A stretch of DNA of 64,000 nucleotides from Aquimarina intermedia (GCF_008124785.1 NZ_VNHU01000003.1:186001-250000); one strand, 5' to 3'. Counted from the stretch's first letter, positions 34,385 to 44,716 are shown. Numbers and translations: made by a program. The notes: generated by a model from the letters alone, not told the origin.

Positions 34385-36433
34385 TTAATCCGCATGTATT
34401 TCTGATAGATATTTTATAATTTCATATTGAGATCTAATAGCTTTTTCTCCTTCATTTCGCATCATGTACTCATTAGTCTCCTCTGCATCTTGATACCTGG
34501 CTTTTACATTATCATTAAGCTGAATGTTTAAGATAGTTTGTAATTCATTCTTTAATTTAGAACTCAGTATAGGAGTTAAAACTTCAATACGATTATCCAA
34601 ATTTCTAGTCATCCAGTCGGCACTACCCATATATAGAATGGGGTCTTCAGCAGACTTAAATTCATAAATCCTACCATGTTCTAAAAAACGATCCAATATA
34701 CTAGTAATGGTAATATTCTCGCTAATACCATCGAGACCCGGTACTAAACACGAAAACCCTCTGACTAATAAGTCTATTTGAACACCCGACTGACTAGCAT
34801 CGTAGAGCTTGTTTATTATTTTTTGATCTTCTAAACTATTCAGTTTTGCTTTTATGCCCGATGGCTTTCCATTTTTTGCATTCTCAATTTCTACTTCAAT
34901 GAGATTTTCAAACGTTGATCTTGTGTTGAAAGGAGAAATTAAAAGTTGTTTTGGTTTAGGAAAGATCATTTTACCCGAAAGTATTTTGAATACTTGGGAT
35001 AGATCTTTTGTTATTCTTGAATTTGCAGTAAATAGCCCATGATCGCAGTATATTTTGGACGTTTTTGCATTAAAATTTCCAGTTCCTATATACCCATATT
35101 TTATAGTCTTATCGTTCTCTTTTCTTTTAACGAGTAAAATTTTTGAATGTACTTTTATCTTTGGATAACTATAAAATACATTTGCTCCCTTTTCTTCAAA
35201 TTTTTTGCCCCATTTGAGATTGTTTTCTTCATCAAATCTTGCTTTAGCTTCCACAAAAACGGTTAGTTTTTTTCCATTGTCCAGCGCATTAAGAAGTGCT
35301 GTTGTTAGTGCAGACTCATCTGCAACCCGATATAATGAAATTTGAATTTGAGTTACATATGGGTCACTAGCTGCCTGGTTAATGAAATTTTGAACATAAT
35401 CGAATGACATGTATGGAAAATGAACCATTTGATCTTCTTTACGAATGATATCGAAGTAATTTTTTCCTGATTCAAACGCGCTATGTTTTATCGTCTTTAA
35501 TTCCGGATGGGATAAAGTAGGATTATTTTTTGGATTAGGAAAACTAAAGAAATCACTAAAATTATGATACTTACCTCCGGGCATCATATCCACCTTGCCC
35601 AATCCCAAAGCATATCTTAAGTCTTTCTTAACAGCTTTAGGCATTTTTGTATCGTAAAGTAACCTTGTAGCTTGGCCATCTTTGCGGCGGTCCAGAGATT
35701 TTTTTATTTTCTCGGCAAGAACCCCTTCAAACTCATCTTCTATATATAATTCGGCATCTCTAGACAATTTGATCTCGTAGCAATCGCTAATTTCCTCTTC
35801 GTCAAAAAGTTGACCGATATTCGCTTTTATAATATCATCTATAAAAGTGATATAAACTTTTTCGTTTTCTGAGGGAAAACAGACAAAACGCCCTATTTCT
35901 TCGGTGGGCAAATTTACTATTCCCAAAGTTTTAGATTCCTTGAAGGTCACCACAAAGTAAAGAGAGTTGTTATCCAAAAAAACAGATTCTTCCTGAGAGG
36001 GTAAAAAAGTTTTTGCTTCAATATGCGGTAATACCTTTCGTATAAAAAATTCGGTTGCATACGCTGACTGATTAAAATCGAATTTTTTTTCCGAAACTAA
36101 ATAAATCTTATTCGTTGCTAATTCAGGAATAAGCTCCCGATAAAAAATGTGGCCAAAACGTTCTTGCTGGTCCTTAACTCTGTTAAGTATTTCTTTAACT
36201 TGTTTGTTTGGCTTTAATGCGAGCCTTTTTCGAATTTTCTTATCAATTTTTTTAATTTGACGTAATCGTGATACCCTTACTCTAAAATATTCATCTAAAT
36301 TGGAGGAAAATATTGCCAAAAACTTTAAACGTTCATATAACGGATTTTTCTCATCTTCGGCCTCCTGTAATACACGCTCATTAAAACTCAACCAATTAAG
36401 ATCTCTATGTTTGTAAGGATATTTGTCTATCAT
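34385..36433 (-). CDS. ppk1: Polyphosphate kinase 1
   Basis: 682 residues with the PPK1 domain order: N-terminal helical domain (F-N-E-R-V-L-Q-E-A near 17-25), the head domain, then two phospholipase-D-like catalytic domains. The first has V-H-S-K-I-L-L-V (the phosphorylated His region) and Y-I-G-T-G-N-F-N-A-K-T-S with C-D-H-G; the second has Y-M-G-S-A-D-W-M-T-R-N-L near the C-terminus. Reversibly makes polyphosphate from ATP. It follows a nucleoside-phosphorylase gene with a 138-nt gap that holds two small inverted repeats. Confidence 0.94.
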   Translation of the reverse strand: MIDKYPYKHRDLNWLSFNERVLQEAEDEKNPLYERLKFLAIFSSNLDEYFRVRVSRLRQIKKIDKKIRKRLALKPNKQVKEILNRVKDQQERFGHIFYRELIPELATNKIYLVSEKKFDFNQSAYATEFFIRKVLPHIEAKTFLPSQEESVFLDNNSLYFVVTFKESKTLGIVNLPTEEIGRFVCFPSENEKVYITFIDDIIKANIGQLFDEEEISDCYEIKLSRDAELYIEDEFEGVLAEKIKKSLDRRKDGQATRLLYDTKMPKAVKKDLRYALGLGKVDMMPGGKYHNFSDFFSFPNPKNNPTLSHPELKTIKHSAFESGKNYFDIIRKEDQMVHFPYMSFDYVQNFINQAASDPYVTQIQISLYRVADESALTTALLNALDNGKKLTVFVEAKARFDEENNLKWGKKFEEKGANVFYSYPKIKVHSKILLVKRKENDKTIKYGYIGTGNFNAKTSKIYCDHGLFTANSRITKDLSQVFKILSGKMIFPKPKQLLISPFNTRSTFENLIEVEIENAKNGKPSGIKAKLNSLEDQKIINKLYDASQSGVQIDLLVRGFSCLVPGLDGISENITITSILDRFLEHGRIYEFKSAEDPILYMGSADWMTRNLDNRIEVLTPILSSKLKNELQTILNIQLNDNVKARYQDAEETNEYMMRNEGEKAIRSQYEIIKYLSEIHAD

Positions 36434-36489
36434 ATATTTAATTCAAATTGCAACAGCCTGTAAATCATCAATAATGTATCGCATTTAAT

Positions 36490-36533
36490 GTCTCAATAGA
36501 GACGTCAAAATACTAACTTGCAAATTACAAGTT
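36490..36533. other. Two short inverted repeats between nucleoside phosphorylase and ppk1
   Basis: GTCTC-AATA-GAGAC (36490-36503) and AACTTG-(7 nt)-CAAGTT (about 36515-36533). Both could be weak hairpins ending the upstream transcript or leader structures of ppk1. Not followed by clear U-runs. Confidence 0.35.
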
Positions 36534-36571
36534 CAGAAATGTTTTCCTTATAAGGTTACGTTAAATTGTAA

Positions 36572-37444
36572 CTAGAGTAGTGCAATTTTATCTAAAGCAT
36601 AACGAATTAAACGATCGATAGTTTTTGTCGAATCCTTGCTAAAATCTCCGGTTGCTCTATTAGCAACAATCGCATTAAGTGATATTGCTTTGTGACCTAA
36701 CAATTTTGATAATCCATAAATACCGGCAGTCTCCATTTCTAGATTGGTAATTTTTAAATTATTATCAGTAAAACTAGTTATTTTATCATTTAGTGATGCA
36801 TCCTGCAGAGGTAAGCGTAAGACTCTGCCTTGCGGACCATAAAATCCAACATTGGTTATAGTAACACCTTGTTGTATGGTGTCATCGATAAAATGAGACA
36901 ATAGCTCCTGGTCAGCTGCTACTGCGTAGGGTGAGGATTTATCCTGAGCCCAATCCAAATGAGTTTGTAATGCTTGAGAAAGCGATTGATTTTGCACGTG
37001 TTTACTATCATAAAAATGAAGCAAACTATCAAAACCAATTCCGTAACCGGATGCAATAAAACTATCCACGGGAATGCTTGGTTGAATAGCCCCAGAGGTC
37101 CCTATCCTTATAATAGTTAAGGGTTCAACAGTTGCTTTTTTAGTCCTGGTATTTAGGTCCAAATTCACCAAGGCGTCTAGTTCGTTTAAAACGATGTCAA
37201 TATTGTCAGTCCCTATCCCGGTAGAGATAACTGATATCTTTTTGCCTTTGTATGATCCGGTTTGCGTATGAAATTCTCTTTTTCGTACTATACAATCAAT
37301 AGTGTCAAAGTATTTAGTAACCTCTTCTACACGATCCGGATCACCAACAGTAATAATCGTCGGTGCTAGTTGTTCAGGTAATAAATTGAGATGATATATA
37401 CTCCCATCGGAGTTGAGTATTAATTCTGATTCTGCTATTTTCAT
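36572..37444 (-). CDS. Nucleoside phosphorylase (uridine phosphorylase-like)
   Basis: 290 residues in the NP-I/PNP-UDP fold: phosphate loop T-V-G-D-P-D-R near 32-38, S-T-G-I-G-T-D-N near 73-80, R-I-G-T-S-G-A-I near 112-119 and the late N-L-E-M-E-T-A-G-I-Y substrate loop near 234-243. Cleaves the glycosidic bond of a (probably pyrimidine) nucleoside with phosphate. It is the last gene of the oxygenase-SUI1-DUF1835 run, one base after the DUF1835 stop. Confidence 0.88.
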   Translation of the reverse strand: MKIAESELILNSDGSIYHLNLLPEQLAPTIITVGDPDRVEEVTKYFDTIDCIVRKREFHTQTGSYKGKKISVISTGIGTDNIDIVLNELDALVNLDLNTRTKKATVEPLTIIRIGTSGAIQPSIPVDSFIASGYGIGFDSLLHFYDSKHVQNQSLSQALQTHLDWAQDKSSPYAVAADQELLSHFIDDTIQQGVTITNVGFYGPQGRVLRLPLQDASLNDKITSFTDNNLKITNLEMETAGIYGLSKLLGHKAISLNAIVANRATGDFSKDSTKTIDRLIRYALDKIALL

Positions 37445-37445
37445 T

Positions 37446-38384
37446 TTATAATTTCATCAAATTACGTGTATCAGTATTATATAAATAATGATATTTGTTA
37501 ACGCCACCGTAGTACCAATCGGCAGCTGTGGTATTGTAAAAATTCTTTTTTTCTTGTAGGACTAATTTTCCTCTTTCAGATAAGATTAATTGTTCTCCGG
37601 TTTGATCTAGAAATTGAAAAAGTTTGGCGATAATCCTTTTCATTTGCATATCACCATATCCATAAAACCCCTGATACTCTAAAGCATATCCCATAAGTTG
37701 TTTCATGTTTTTGATTTGATAGGTGTCAATCATTTTCAAAATATTAGTTTCTAAGGTATTTAATCCGGTTTTGGCATTCGGAAAACGCTCTAAATGTGCT
37801 TTCAGACATATTGATAAATACTCAAAAGAAGACGAAGCTTTAATTTGTCCAGCAATCTTATTCGGATTTTCCTCACAGTATAAGGTCCATATGTGCGAGG
37901 CTAATTGTAAATCATCAACGGTAAGTTGCTTTTTATTTTTCAAGTGGGTGATTAGCTGGGAATCGCTCAATTCATTAAGCCCAAAACATTTAGATTCACC
38001 CTCTATACGACCACTGCAGACTAGGAATATTGGAACTTTTTCAAATCCTTTACGCAATAAAAGACTTATGGCTGCTACCATATTCATATGACAAAACAAA
38101 TCATATTCGAACCATAAAATTATCTCCTTATAGCGTTTGCGATCGTCTAATTTTGACAGTTGCGAAACAAATTTTTGTTCATAATCATTGGGCGTTATTC
38201 TATAATATTTTTCTAAAAATTCTTTTCTATTTTGAAGTGACTCTAACGATTCAGTACGAATAAGGGTAGGACCTTCACATAGCATTTCTCTCCAAACAAA
38301 ACAATCTCCATCAATTAATGCAAGTTGATGGAGACGATCTGTTAAGCTATCACCATTGGTAATATGTAATATGTCCTTTGTCAA
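37446..38384 (-). CDS. DUF1835 domain protein
   Basis: 312 residues. The start I-L-H-I-T-N-G-D-S-L-T at 5-15 and the E-M-L-C-E-G-P segment near 33-39 identify the DUF1835 family, with the later family domain (DUF3658-like) behind. Function unknown. One-base gap to the nucleoside phosphorylase gene shows co-translation; 48 nt from the SUI1 gene upstream. Confidence 0.88.
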   Translation of the reverse strand: MTKDILHITNGDSLTDRLHQLALIDGDCFVWREMLCEGPTLIRTESLESLQNRKEFLEKYYRITPNDYEQKFVSQLSKLDDRKRYKEIILWFEYDLFCHMNMVAAISLLLRKGFEKVPIFLVCSGRIEGESKCFGLNELSDSQLITHLKNKKQLTVDDLQLASHIWTLYCEENPNKIAGQIKASSSFEYLSICLKAHLERFPNAKTGLNTLETNILKMIDTYQIKNMKQLMGYALEYQGFYGYGDMQMKRIIAKLFQFLDQTGEQLILSERGKLVLQEKKNFYNTTAADWYYGGVNKYHYLYNTDTRNLMKL

Positions 38385-38432
38385 AGTATTTACTTTCTTA
38401 AACTGTTATATACAACACCTTCGCTATTATAG

Positions 38433-38765
38433 TTATCCACCAACGCGTTTTACATTGAATCCTTTTTCTTTCAAAATTTCCATGATCTGACTTCGATAAT
38501 CACCTTGGATGATGATTTGGTCATTTTTGAAACTTCCTCCAACACCCAAAGTAGTTTTAAGTTCTTTGGCAAGCTTCTTAAAATCACTATCTGCTCCGGT
38601 ATACCCTTCTAATATAGTAATAGGCTTACCTTTGCGTTTTTCATACTTACAAAGAATAGGGTCGTCTTGTAACCAAAGTTTATTTTCTTTAGCTATTGCC
38701 TTCTCCTCATCTTCAGACGCTTCATGATCCGGAAAAAGATTTTTTAATTGATCTTTTAAATCCAT
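38433..38765 (-). CDS. SUI1/YciH-type translation factor
   Basis: 110 residues with the SUI1 domain in the C-terminal two thirds: R-K-G-K-P-I-T-I-L-E-G-Y near 44-55, L-K-T-T-L-G-V-G-G-S-F near 68-78 and the terminal I-I-I-Q-G-D-Y-R near 84-91. Bacterial YciH proteins bind the small ribosomal subunit and affect start-codon choice. An acidic N-terminal extension of about 30 residues precedes the domain. It lies 11 nt after the oxygenase gene stop. Confidence 0.92.
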   Translation of the reverse strand: MDLKDQLKNLFPDHEASEDEEKAIAKENKLWLQDDPILCKYEKRKGKPITILEGYTGADSDFKKLAKELKTTLGVGGSFKNDQIIIQGDYRSQIMEILKEKGFNVKRVGG

Positions 38766-38776
38766 ATGCGTACAAA

Positions 38777-39727
38777 TTATTTTTTGATAAGTCCGATTTC
38801 GACAAGACGTTGGTGCAAAAATTCACCTGCAGTAATATCTTCGTATTGTTTGGGGTTATCTTCTGAAATACATTCTTCCAAACAATTTAATTTCATCTCA
38901 CTGCGAGGATGCATAAAAAACGGAATAGAATATCTTGGATTGGACCATTCTTCCTTAGGAGGGTTCACAACTCTATGAATCGTAGATCGCAGTTTATTAT
39001 TAGTCAGTCGTTCTAACATATCTCCTACATTAATTACTAATTCATCTTCTTCTGGGACAGCATCAATCCACTCACCATCTTTGCGTTGTACCTGCAATCC
39101 ACCTGTAGAGGCTCCCATAAGAAGCGTTATTAAATTAATATCCCCGTGGGCTCCTGCTCTCACAGCACCTTTAGGTTCTTCGGTAATTGGAGGATAATGG
39201 ATAGGACGCAGTATACTGTTACCGTTACTAGCCCAGTGGTCAAAGTAAAACTCATCTAACCCAATATAAATCGCTAAGGCTCTTAAAACGTAAATTCCTG
39301 TTTTTTCTAGCATACGATATGCTTCCATACCGGTATGATTGAAGTCCATCAATTCTTCCACCTTAACATTTTCAGGATACTCTTCAATTAGGTTAGCATC
39401 TTCTGAAGGTTCTTGACCAAAATGCCAAAACTCTTTTAAATCCCCTTCTTTTTTTCCTTTAGCATGCTCTTTTCCAAAGGAGATATAACCACGTTGACCA
39501 CCCAGGCCTTCAATTTCATATTTCTTTTTTGTTTCTACAGGAAGTGCAAAAAAGGAGGTAACTTCTTTATATAATTCGTCGACCAGGGCATCGCTTAAAA
39601 AATGATTTTTTAAAGCAACAAAACCAATTTCCTCATATGCCTTACCTATTTCATTGACAAACTTCTCTTTACGGCTCTTATCTTCTGAAAGAAAGTCCGC
39701 AAGATCTACACTTGGTATATTATTCAT
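38777..39727 (-). CDS. Isopenicillin-N-synthase-family 2-oxoglutarate/Fe(II) dioxygenase
   Basis: 316 residues from the ATG at 39727; an upstream ATG in frame at 39790 would add an unrelated 21-residue stretch. The start I-P-S-V-D-L-A-D-F-L and the jelly-roll iron ligands are clear: H-G-D near 193-195 (A-H-G-D-I-N-L-I) and a late H in T-I-H-R-V, with R-Y-S-I-P-F-F for 2-oxoglutarate. Members hydroxylate or desaturate diverse small molecules; the substrate is unknown. First gene of the run ending in the nucleoside phosphorylase. Confidence 0.88.
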   Translation of the reverse strand: MNNIPSVDLADFLSEDKSRKEKFVNEIGKAYEEIGFVALKNHFLSDALVDELYKEVTSFFALPVETKKKYEIEGLGGQRGYISFGKEHAKGKKEGDLKEFWHFGQEPSEDANLIEEYPENVKVEELMDFNHTGMEAYRMLEKTGIYVLRALAIYIGLDEFYFDHWASNGNSILRPIHYPPITEEPKGAVRAGAHGDINLITLLMGASTGGLQVQRKDGEWIDAVPEEDELVINVGDMLERLTNNKLRSTIHRVVNPPKEEWSNPRYSIPFFMHPRSEMKLNCLEECISEDNPKQYEDITAGEFLHQRLVEIGLIKK

Positions 39728-40022
39728 GCTATTATAATTATAATTTGAAACGAAAATAACTGTATTTTGATAAAACCACACCATGTTCACATAAAATTAT
39801 AGACTAGCTTAGTACAGTATTATGTACGGGTGTTCACAGTATAGATTTGTTGGGATTATAAATTTACTTAATTAAGATTGTCTAACGATGGTATTTAACA
39901 TGTAGTTAATACTAACGAATTTGTATATATTAGTAGGTATAAACAATTAATAGTTTTTAATTTATTTTTTTTACGCAATATCTATCTTATTGTGTAAACA
40001 CTGCAACCGTCAATCATACTTT

Positions 40023-42047
40023 ATGAAGCTACAAAATAATCAAGTTAAAACATCGTATCCGTTGATACCATATGAATTGGACACTTCTATATTTACAAAT
40101 GATCTATTGCTGAGTTTATATGAGAAAATGCTGCTTTCCAGAAGTATTGAAGAAAAAATGCTCATTTTGCTACGTCAGGGTAAAGTTTCTAAATGGTTTA
40201 GTGGAATAGGACAAGAAGCGATTTCTGTAGGTATCACATTAGCGATGGACGCTGAAGAGTACATCCTGCCTATGCATCGTAATTTGGGTGTGTTTACATC
40301 CAGAGATATACCATTACACCGACTTTTTAGTCAGTGGCAAGGTAAAGCAAGCGGATTTACAAAGGGAAGAGATCGATCCTTTCATTTTGGCACTCAGGAT
40401 TATAAAATAATAGGAATGATTTCTCACTTAGGACCTCAACTCGGAGTCGCCTGCGGGATTGCTTTAAGTGATAAAATCAATAATATTGAACGTGTAACAG
40501 CTGTTTTCACGGGGGACGGTGGGAGCAGTGAAGGAGATTTTCACGAAGCTTTAAATATAGCTTCTGTATGGAAACTTCCTGTGTTGTTCTGTATTGAAAA
40601 TAACGGGTATGGCTTATCGACTCCGCTATCAGAACAATATAACTGCAAGGATCTGGCAGACCGCGGAGTTGGTTATGGGATGGAGTCTCATATTATCGAT
40701 GGAAACAATATTCTGGAAGTTTATAAGAAAGTCAAGAAATTGGCAATAGACCTCCGTAAAAATCCCAGACCTGTATTGCTGGAATTTAAAACATTTAGGG
40801 TACGCGGGCATGAGGAAGCCAGTGGAACTAAGTATGTTCCTGAAGAAGAATTGTCATTTTGGAAAGCGAAGGATCCTTTGGTGAATTTTGAGCATTTCCT
40901 TCAAAAGGAAGGTGTTATAAATGAAGAAATTAAAAGTGGTTACAGCAACCAGATACAGTCCAAAATTGATGTAGATTGGAAGCTTGCAAACGATGAAGCG
41001 ACGATTATTTCAACGGATGAAGCAGAATTAAAGGATGTTTTTAAAGATTTTTCATCGATTATTGAACCGCCAGATACAGTTATAAAAGAAAAACGATTCA
41101 TTGATGCGGTATCTGAAGGGTTGTATCAATCGATGGAAAAATACCCTGAACTTATTATAATGGGTCAGGATATAGCAGCTTATGGGGGCGTATTTAAGAT
41201 TACAGACAATTTTGTCGCTCGCTTTGGAAATGATAGAGTACGTAATACGCCAATTTGTGAATCGGCTATTATTGCGGCAGGATATGGTTATGGACTTAAT
41301 AAAGGAAAGGCTGTGGTAGAAATGCAGTTTGCGGACTTCGTGACATCAGGTTTTAATCCAATCGTCAATTTACTCGCTAAATCACATTATCGTTGGGGTC
41401 AGACCGCAGATGTTGTAATACGATTGCCTTGCGGTGGTGGCGTAGGGGCCGGACCATTTCACAGTCAGACAAATGAAGCCTGGTTCACCAAAACGCCGGG
41501 ACTAAAGGTAGTATATCCAGCTTTCCCGTTTGATGCCAAGGGCTTATTAAATCGAGCAATATCGGATCCAAATCCCGTTTTATTTTTTGAGCATAAGGGA
41601 TTGTATCGTACCATAAAACAAGAGATACCGGAGGCGTATTATGAATTACCGATCGGAGAAGCAGCCCTACTTAAGGAGGGGACTCAGATAACCATAATTA
41701 GTTATGGAGCCGGAGTACATTGGGCGATCGAAGTATTAAATAGATATGAAGAAATAGCTGCTGATATTATTGATATAAGAACGCTACAGCCTTTGGATAC
41801 TCAAACCATTTACAAATCGGTAAATAAAACGGGCAAAGTAATCATTTTACAAGAAGATAGTTTGTTTGGAGGCATTGCATCAGAAATTGCTGCAATGATC
41901 ATGGAAAATTGCTTTGAGTCCTTAGATGCTCCCGTTAAACGTATTGGTAGTCTGGACACCCCAATTCCTTTTGATGCCGGATTAGAAGAAAATTATTTGG
42001 CAAAATCAAGATTTGAAAATGCTTTGATTGAACTAGTACAATTTTAA
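40023..42047 (+). CDS. Fused alpha/beta E1 component of a 2-oxoacid dehydrogenase
   Basis: 674 residues from the ATG at 40023; the frame opens 33 nt earlier at a TTG, giving a Cys-rich leader that is unlikely. The N-terminal half is E1-alpha-like with the thiamine-diphosphate motif G-D-G-G-S-S-E-G-D (164-172) ending near E-N-N-G-Y-G. The C-terminal half (from about 345) is E1-beta-like. This single-chain layout is usual in Bacteroidota for branched-chain 2-oxoacid or pyruvate dehydrogenase. No E2/E3 gene is adjacent, so substrate is undecided, with branched-chain more likely. Confidence 0.9.
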   Translation: MKLQNNQVKTSYPLIPYELDTSIFTNDLLLSLYEKMLLSRSIEEKMLILLRQGKVSKWFSGIGQEAISVGITLAMDAEEYILPMHRNLGVFTSRDIPLHRLFSQWQGKASGFTKGRDRSFHFGTQDYKIIGMISHLGPQLGVACGIALSDKINNIERVTAVFTGDGGSSEGDFHEALNIASVWKLPVLFCIENNGYGLSTPLSEQYNCKDLADRGVGYGMESHIIDGNNILEVYKKVKKLAIDLRKNPRPVLLEFKTFRVRGHEEASGTKYVPEEELSFWKAKDPLVNFEHFLQKEGVINEEIKSGYSNQIQSKIDVDWKLANDEATIISTDEAELKDVFKDFSSIIEPPDTVIKEKRFIDAVSEGLYQSMEKYPELIIMGQDIAAYGGVFKITDNFVARFGNDRVRNTPICESAIIAAGYGYGLNKGKAVVEMQFADFVTSGFNPIVNLLAKSHYRWGQTADVVIRLPCGGGVGAGPFHSQTNEAWFTKTPGLKVVYPAFPFDAKGLLNRAISDPNPVLFFEHKGLYRTIKQEIPEAYYELPIGEAALLKEGTQITIISYGAGVHWAIEVLNRYEEIAADIIDIRTLQPLDTQTIYKSVNKTGKVIILQEDSLFGGIASEIAAMIMENCFESLDAPVKRIGSLDTPIPFDAGLEENYLAKSRFENALIELVQF

Positions 42048-42349
42048 TAAATATAATGATATAACAAGAATCGTTAAAGTTATCTAAAGAAGGATGTGTT
42101 ATTTTCTTGTTAATTTAAGCTAAAAGTTGATTAAATACTACAAATTTGATTATTCAATAATTTGCTGATATTTAATTATTTATACAATACAGCTCGATAA
42201 AGGGTTATAAAATGATGCTGAGAGGCTAAAGTGAAAGTTTTGAGTATTTCTTTGTCTGATCCACTCAGTTGTCTAATCTATTGTGATATGTTAATTTCGC
42301 ACCAAGCGTTTGTAAATCTACATGCGTTATTGGGAACTAAATTTTTAAA
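42048..42349. other. Leader region of the polysaccharide locus, no gene seen
   Basis: Very A+T-rich, about 300 nt. Within it the only promoter-like arrangement is at 42269-42299. No short coding frame of note, no riboswitch or hairpin recognised. Confidence 0.45.
42269..42299 (+). promoter_or_regulatory. Candidate promoter of the polysaccharide locus
   Basis: TTG (42269-42271), 20 nt, then TAATTTCG (42292-42299), one base from the TAnnTTTG consensus; 50 nt upstream of the first ATG. It could drive the following ten collinear genes. Confidence 0.4.
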
Positions 42350-43348
42350 ATGAATACTAAACAACTAGAAGTATTACGTGCGTCAAAAATACTTGTGACA
42401 GGTGCAGCGGGTTTTATAGGGTCTAATTTGTGCGAACACTTGTTAGAGTTAGGAAGCTCAGTTGTAGGTTTGGATAATTTTGCAACAGGTCATAAAAAAA
42501 ATATAGCTCATTTAGAAAATGATGAAAACTTCAGTTTTATAGAAGGAGATATTAGAGATATCGAGGATTGTAAAAAAGCATGTACCAATGTTGATTATGT
42601 GCTTCATGAAGCGGCTTTAGGTTCTGTTCCAAGATCAATTAATGATCCAATTACCAGTAATGATGTGAATGTTAGTGGTTTTTTGAATATGTTGGTAGCA
42701 GCAAATAATGCCGGAGTAAAACGCTTTATATACGCAGCTAGTTCTTCAACATATGGTGATTCTAAAAATATGCCAAAAGTAGAAGATGTTATAGGGAAAC
42801 CTTTGTCACCTTATGCGATAACAAAATATGTAAATGAGCTATATGCAGATAACTTTAAAAAAACATATGGCTTGGATACCGTAGGACTAAGATATTTTAA
42901 TGTATTTGGCCGCAAGCAAGATCCTCAAGGGGCTTACGCCGCGGTGATACCGAAGTTTGTAATGCAGTTTATGAATCACGAGGCACCGACTATTAACGGA
43001 GATGGGTCATTTTCACGAGATTTTACATATATAGACAATGTAATACAAATGAATCTACTCGCTATAACTACGGAGAATAAAGAGGCACTCAATAATGTAT
43101 ATAATACTGCCTATGGAGAGCGAACATCTCTCAATGAATTAGTTGGTTTATTAAAAGAATATCTCGCTGAATTTGATCCGGAAATCGCTTCTATTGAGGT
43201 GGTGAATGGTCCTGAAAGAAGAGGAGATGTACCACACTCATTGGCTTCTGTCGATAAAGCTAAACGACTATTAGATTATGACCCTAAGTTCGATATAAAA
43301 ACTGGGCTTAAAGAAGCTGTTTCCTGGTACTGGGAGAACCTCAAGTAA
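42350..43348 (+). CDS. tviC: UDP-N-acetylhexosamine 4-epimerase, TviC/WbpP-like
   Basis: 332 residues, extended SDR: glycine loop G-A-A-G-F-I-G at 18-24, S-S-S-T-Y-G at 131-136 and catalytic Tyr155/Lys159 in S-P-Y-A-I-T-K. The region near 85-115 (A-A-L-G-S-V-P-R-S followed by a G-F-L-N-M-L run) is specific for the TviC/WbpP group that interconverts UDP-GlcNAc and UDP-GalNAc, or their uronic acids. The gene 43 nt downstream is the matching dehydrogenase. First gene of the polysaccharide operon. Which of the two enzymes acts first is not given by the sequence. Confidence 0.9.
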   Translation: MNTKQLEVLRASKILVTGAAGFIGSNLCEHLLELGSSVVGLDNFATGHKKNIAHLENDENFSFIEGDIRDIEDCKKACTNVDYVLHEAALGSVPRSINDPITSNDVNVSGFLNMLVAANNAGVKRFIYAASSSTYGDSKNMPKVEDVIGKPLSPYAITKYVNELYADNFKKTYGLDTVGLRYFNVFGRKQDPQGAYAAVIPKFVMQFMNHEAPTINGDGSFSRDFTYIDNVIQMNLLAITTENKEALNNVYNTAYGERTSLNELVGLLKEYLAEFDPEIASIEVVNGPERRGDVPHSLASVDKAKRLLDYDPKFDIKTGLKEAVSWYWENLK

Positions 43349-43391
43349 TTGCATCACGAATAACCACAACCACCAATTTTAATAAATATTC

Positions 43392-44672
43392 ATGGAAAAC
43401 ATAAAAATAGCTATCATTGGCTTAGGCTATGTAGGATTACCTTTAGCACGTCTTTTTGCAACCAAATATTCTGTAGTAGGATTTGATATCAACCAAGGAA
43501 GAATTGATGAATTAAATAGAGGAACAGATAGTACGCTCGAAGTAGAAGATAGTGTTTTAAAAGCTGTTCTTAAAAATTCAGCAGATAATGCTGTCGGATT
43601 GTTCTGTTCGGCAGAGCTTAAAGATATAGAAGATTGTAACTATTATATTGTAACGGTGCCTACTCCTGTAGATAAAAATAACCGTCCGGATCTAACGCCA
43701 CTTTATAAGTCGAGTGAAACGGTAGCGAAGGTTTTAAAAAAGGGTGACATCGTCATTTATGAATCTACGGTATATCCAGGCGTAACCGAAGAAGAATGTA
43801 TTCCTGTATTAGAGAAACACAGCGGATTGCGTTTTAACGAGGATTTTTATGCAGGATATTCTCCGGAAAGAATAAATCCGGGAGACAAGCTACATACAGT
43901 TGAAAAAATTCTGAAAGTAACTGCAGGTTCGACACCTGAAATAGGTAAAAAAGTAGATGCCTTGTACAATTCAGTTATTACAGCTGGGACACATTTAGCT
44001 CCTACAATCAAAGTAGCTGAAGCCGCAAAAGTGATCGAAAATTCTCAGCGCGATATAAATATTGCTTTTGTAAATGAACTGGCCAAAATATTCAATTTGA
44101 TGGATATTAATACTAATGATGTGTTGGAAGCAGCGGGAACAAAATGGAACTTCCTACCCTTTAAACCAGGGCTTGTAGGCGGACACTGTATTGGAGTAGA
44201 TCCGTATTATTTAGCACAACGTGCACAAGAATTTGGGTATCATCCGGAGATAATACTGGCTGGTAGAAGATTAAATGACAGTATGGGGCAATACGTAGCC
44301 TCGGAAATAATAAAGCTAATGGTTCGAAAGGATCATAAAATCAAAGGAAGTAAAGTGCTGGTACTTGGAATAACCTTTAAAGAGAACTGTCCGGATGTTC
44401 GTAATACGAAAGCAGTAGATGTTATTAGACAATTAAAAAGTTTTGGTACAGAGGTAACTATTTTTGATCCTTGGGCGAATCCAAGCGAAGTGATGCACGA
44501 GTACGGGTTAGAAACTACTCAGAATCTGCCAAATGAAAAATTTGATGCTGTTGCGCTTACAGTAGCTCATGATGAATATAAAAAGCTTGATTTACAGTCT
44601 TACCTAAATACTAATGGTATTATCTATGATGTGAAAGGTTGTATTAAAGAAAAAGTAGACGGGAGATTATAA
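43392..44672 (+). CDS. tviB: UDP-N-acetylhexosamine 6-dehydrogenase, TviB/WbpO-like
   Basis: 426 residues. NAD-binding I-I-G-L-G-Y-V-G-L-P-L near 8-18, V-P-T-P-V near 90-94, Y-E-S-T-V-Y-P-G near 125-132, then the catalytic Cys266 in G-G-H-C-I-G-V-D-P-Y-Y and G-I-T-F-K-E-N-C-P-D near 325-334. These are the signatures of the TviB/WbpO/WbpA group, which oxidises UDP-GlcNAc or UDP-GalNAc to the 6-carboxylate with two NAD+. Together with the epimerase it should supply a HexNAcA unit, making the final polymer acidic. Confidence 0.92.
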   Translation: MENIKIAIIGLGYVGLPLARLFATKYSVVGFDINQGRIDELNRGTDSTLEVEDSVLKAVLKNSADNAVGLFCSAELKDIEDCNYYIVTVPTPVDKNNRPDLTPLYKSSETVAKVLKKGDIVIYESTVYPGVTEEECIPVLEKHSGLRFNEDFYAGYSPERINPGDKLHTVEKILKVTAGSTPEIGKKVDALYNSVITAGTHLAPTIKVAEAAKVIENSQRDINIAFVNELAKIFNLMDINTNDVLEAAGTKWNFLPFKPGLVGGHCIGVDPYYLAQRAQEFGYHPEIILAGRRLNDSMGQYVASEIIKLMVRKDHKIKGSKVLVLGITFKENCPDVRNTKAVDVIRQLKSFGTEVTIFDPWANPSEVMHEYGLETTQNLPNEKFDAVALTVAHDEYKKLDLQSYLNTNGIIYDVKGCIKEKVDGRL

Positions 44673-44716
44673 CCGATAATAATTACTAGAATTTTAACCT
44701 AAAACACACTGAAACT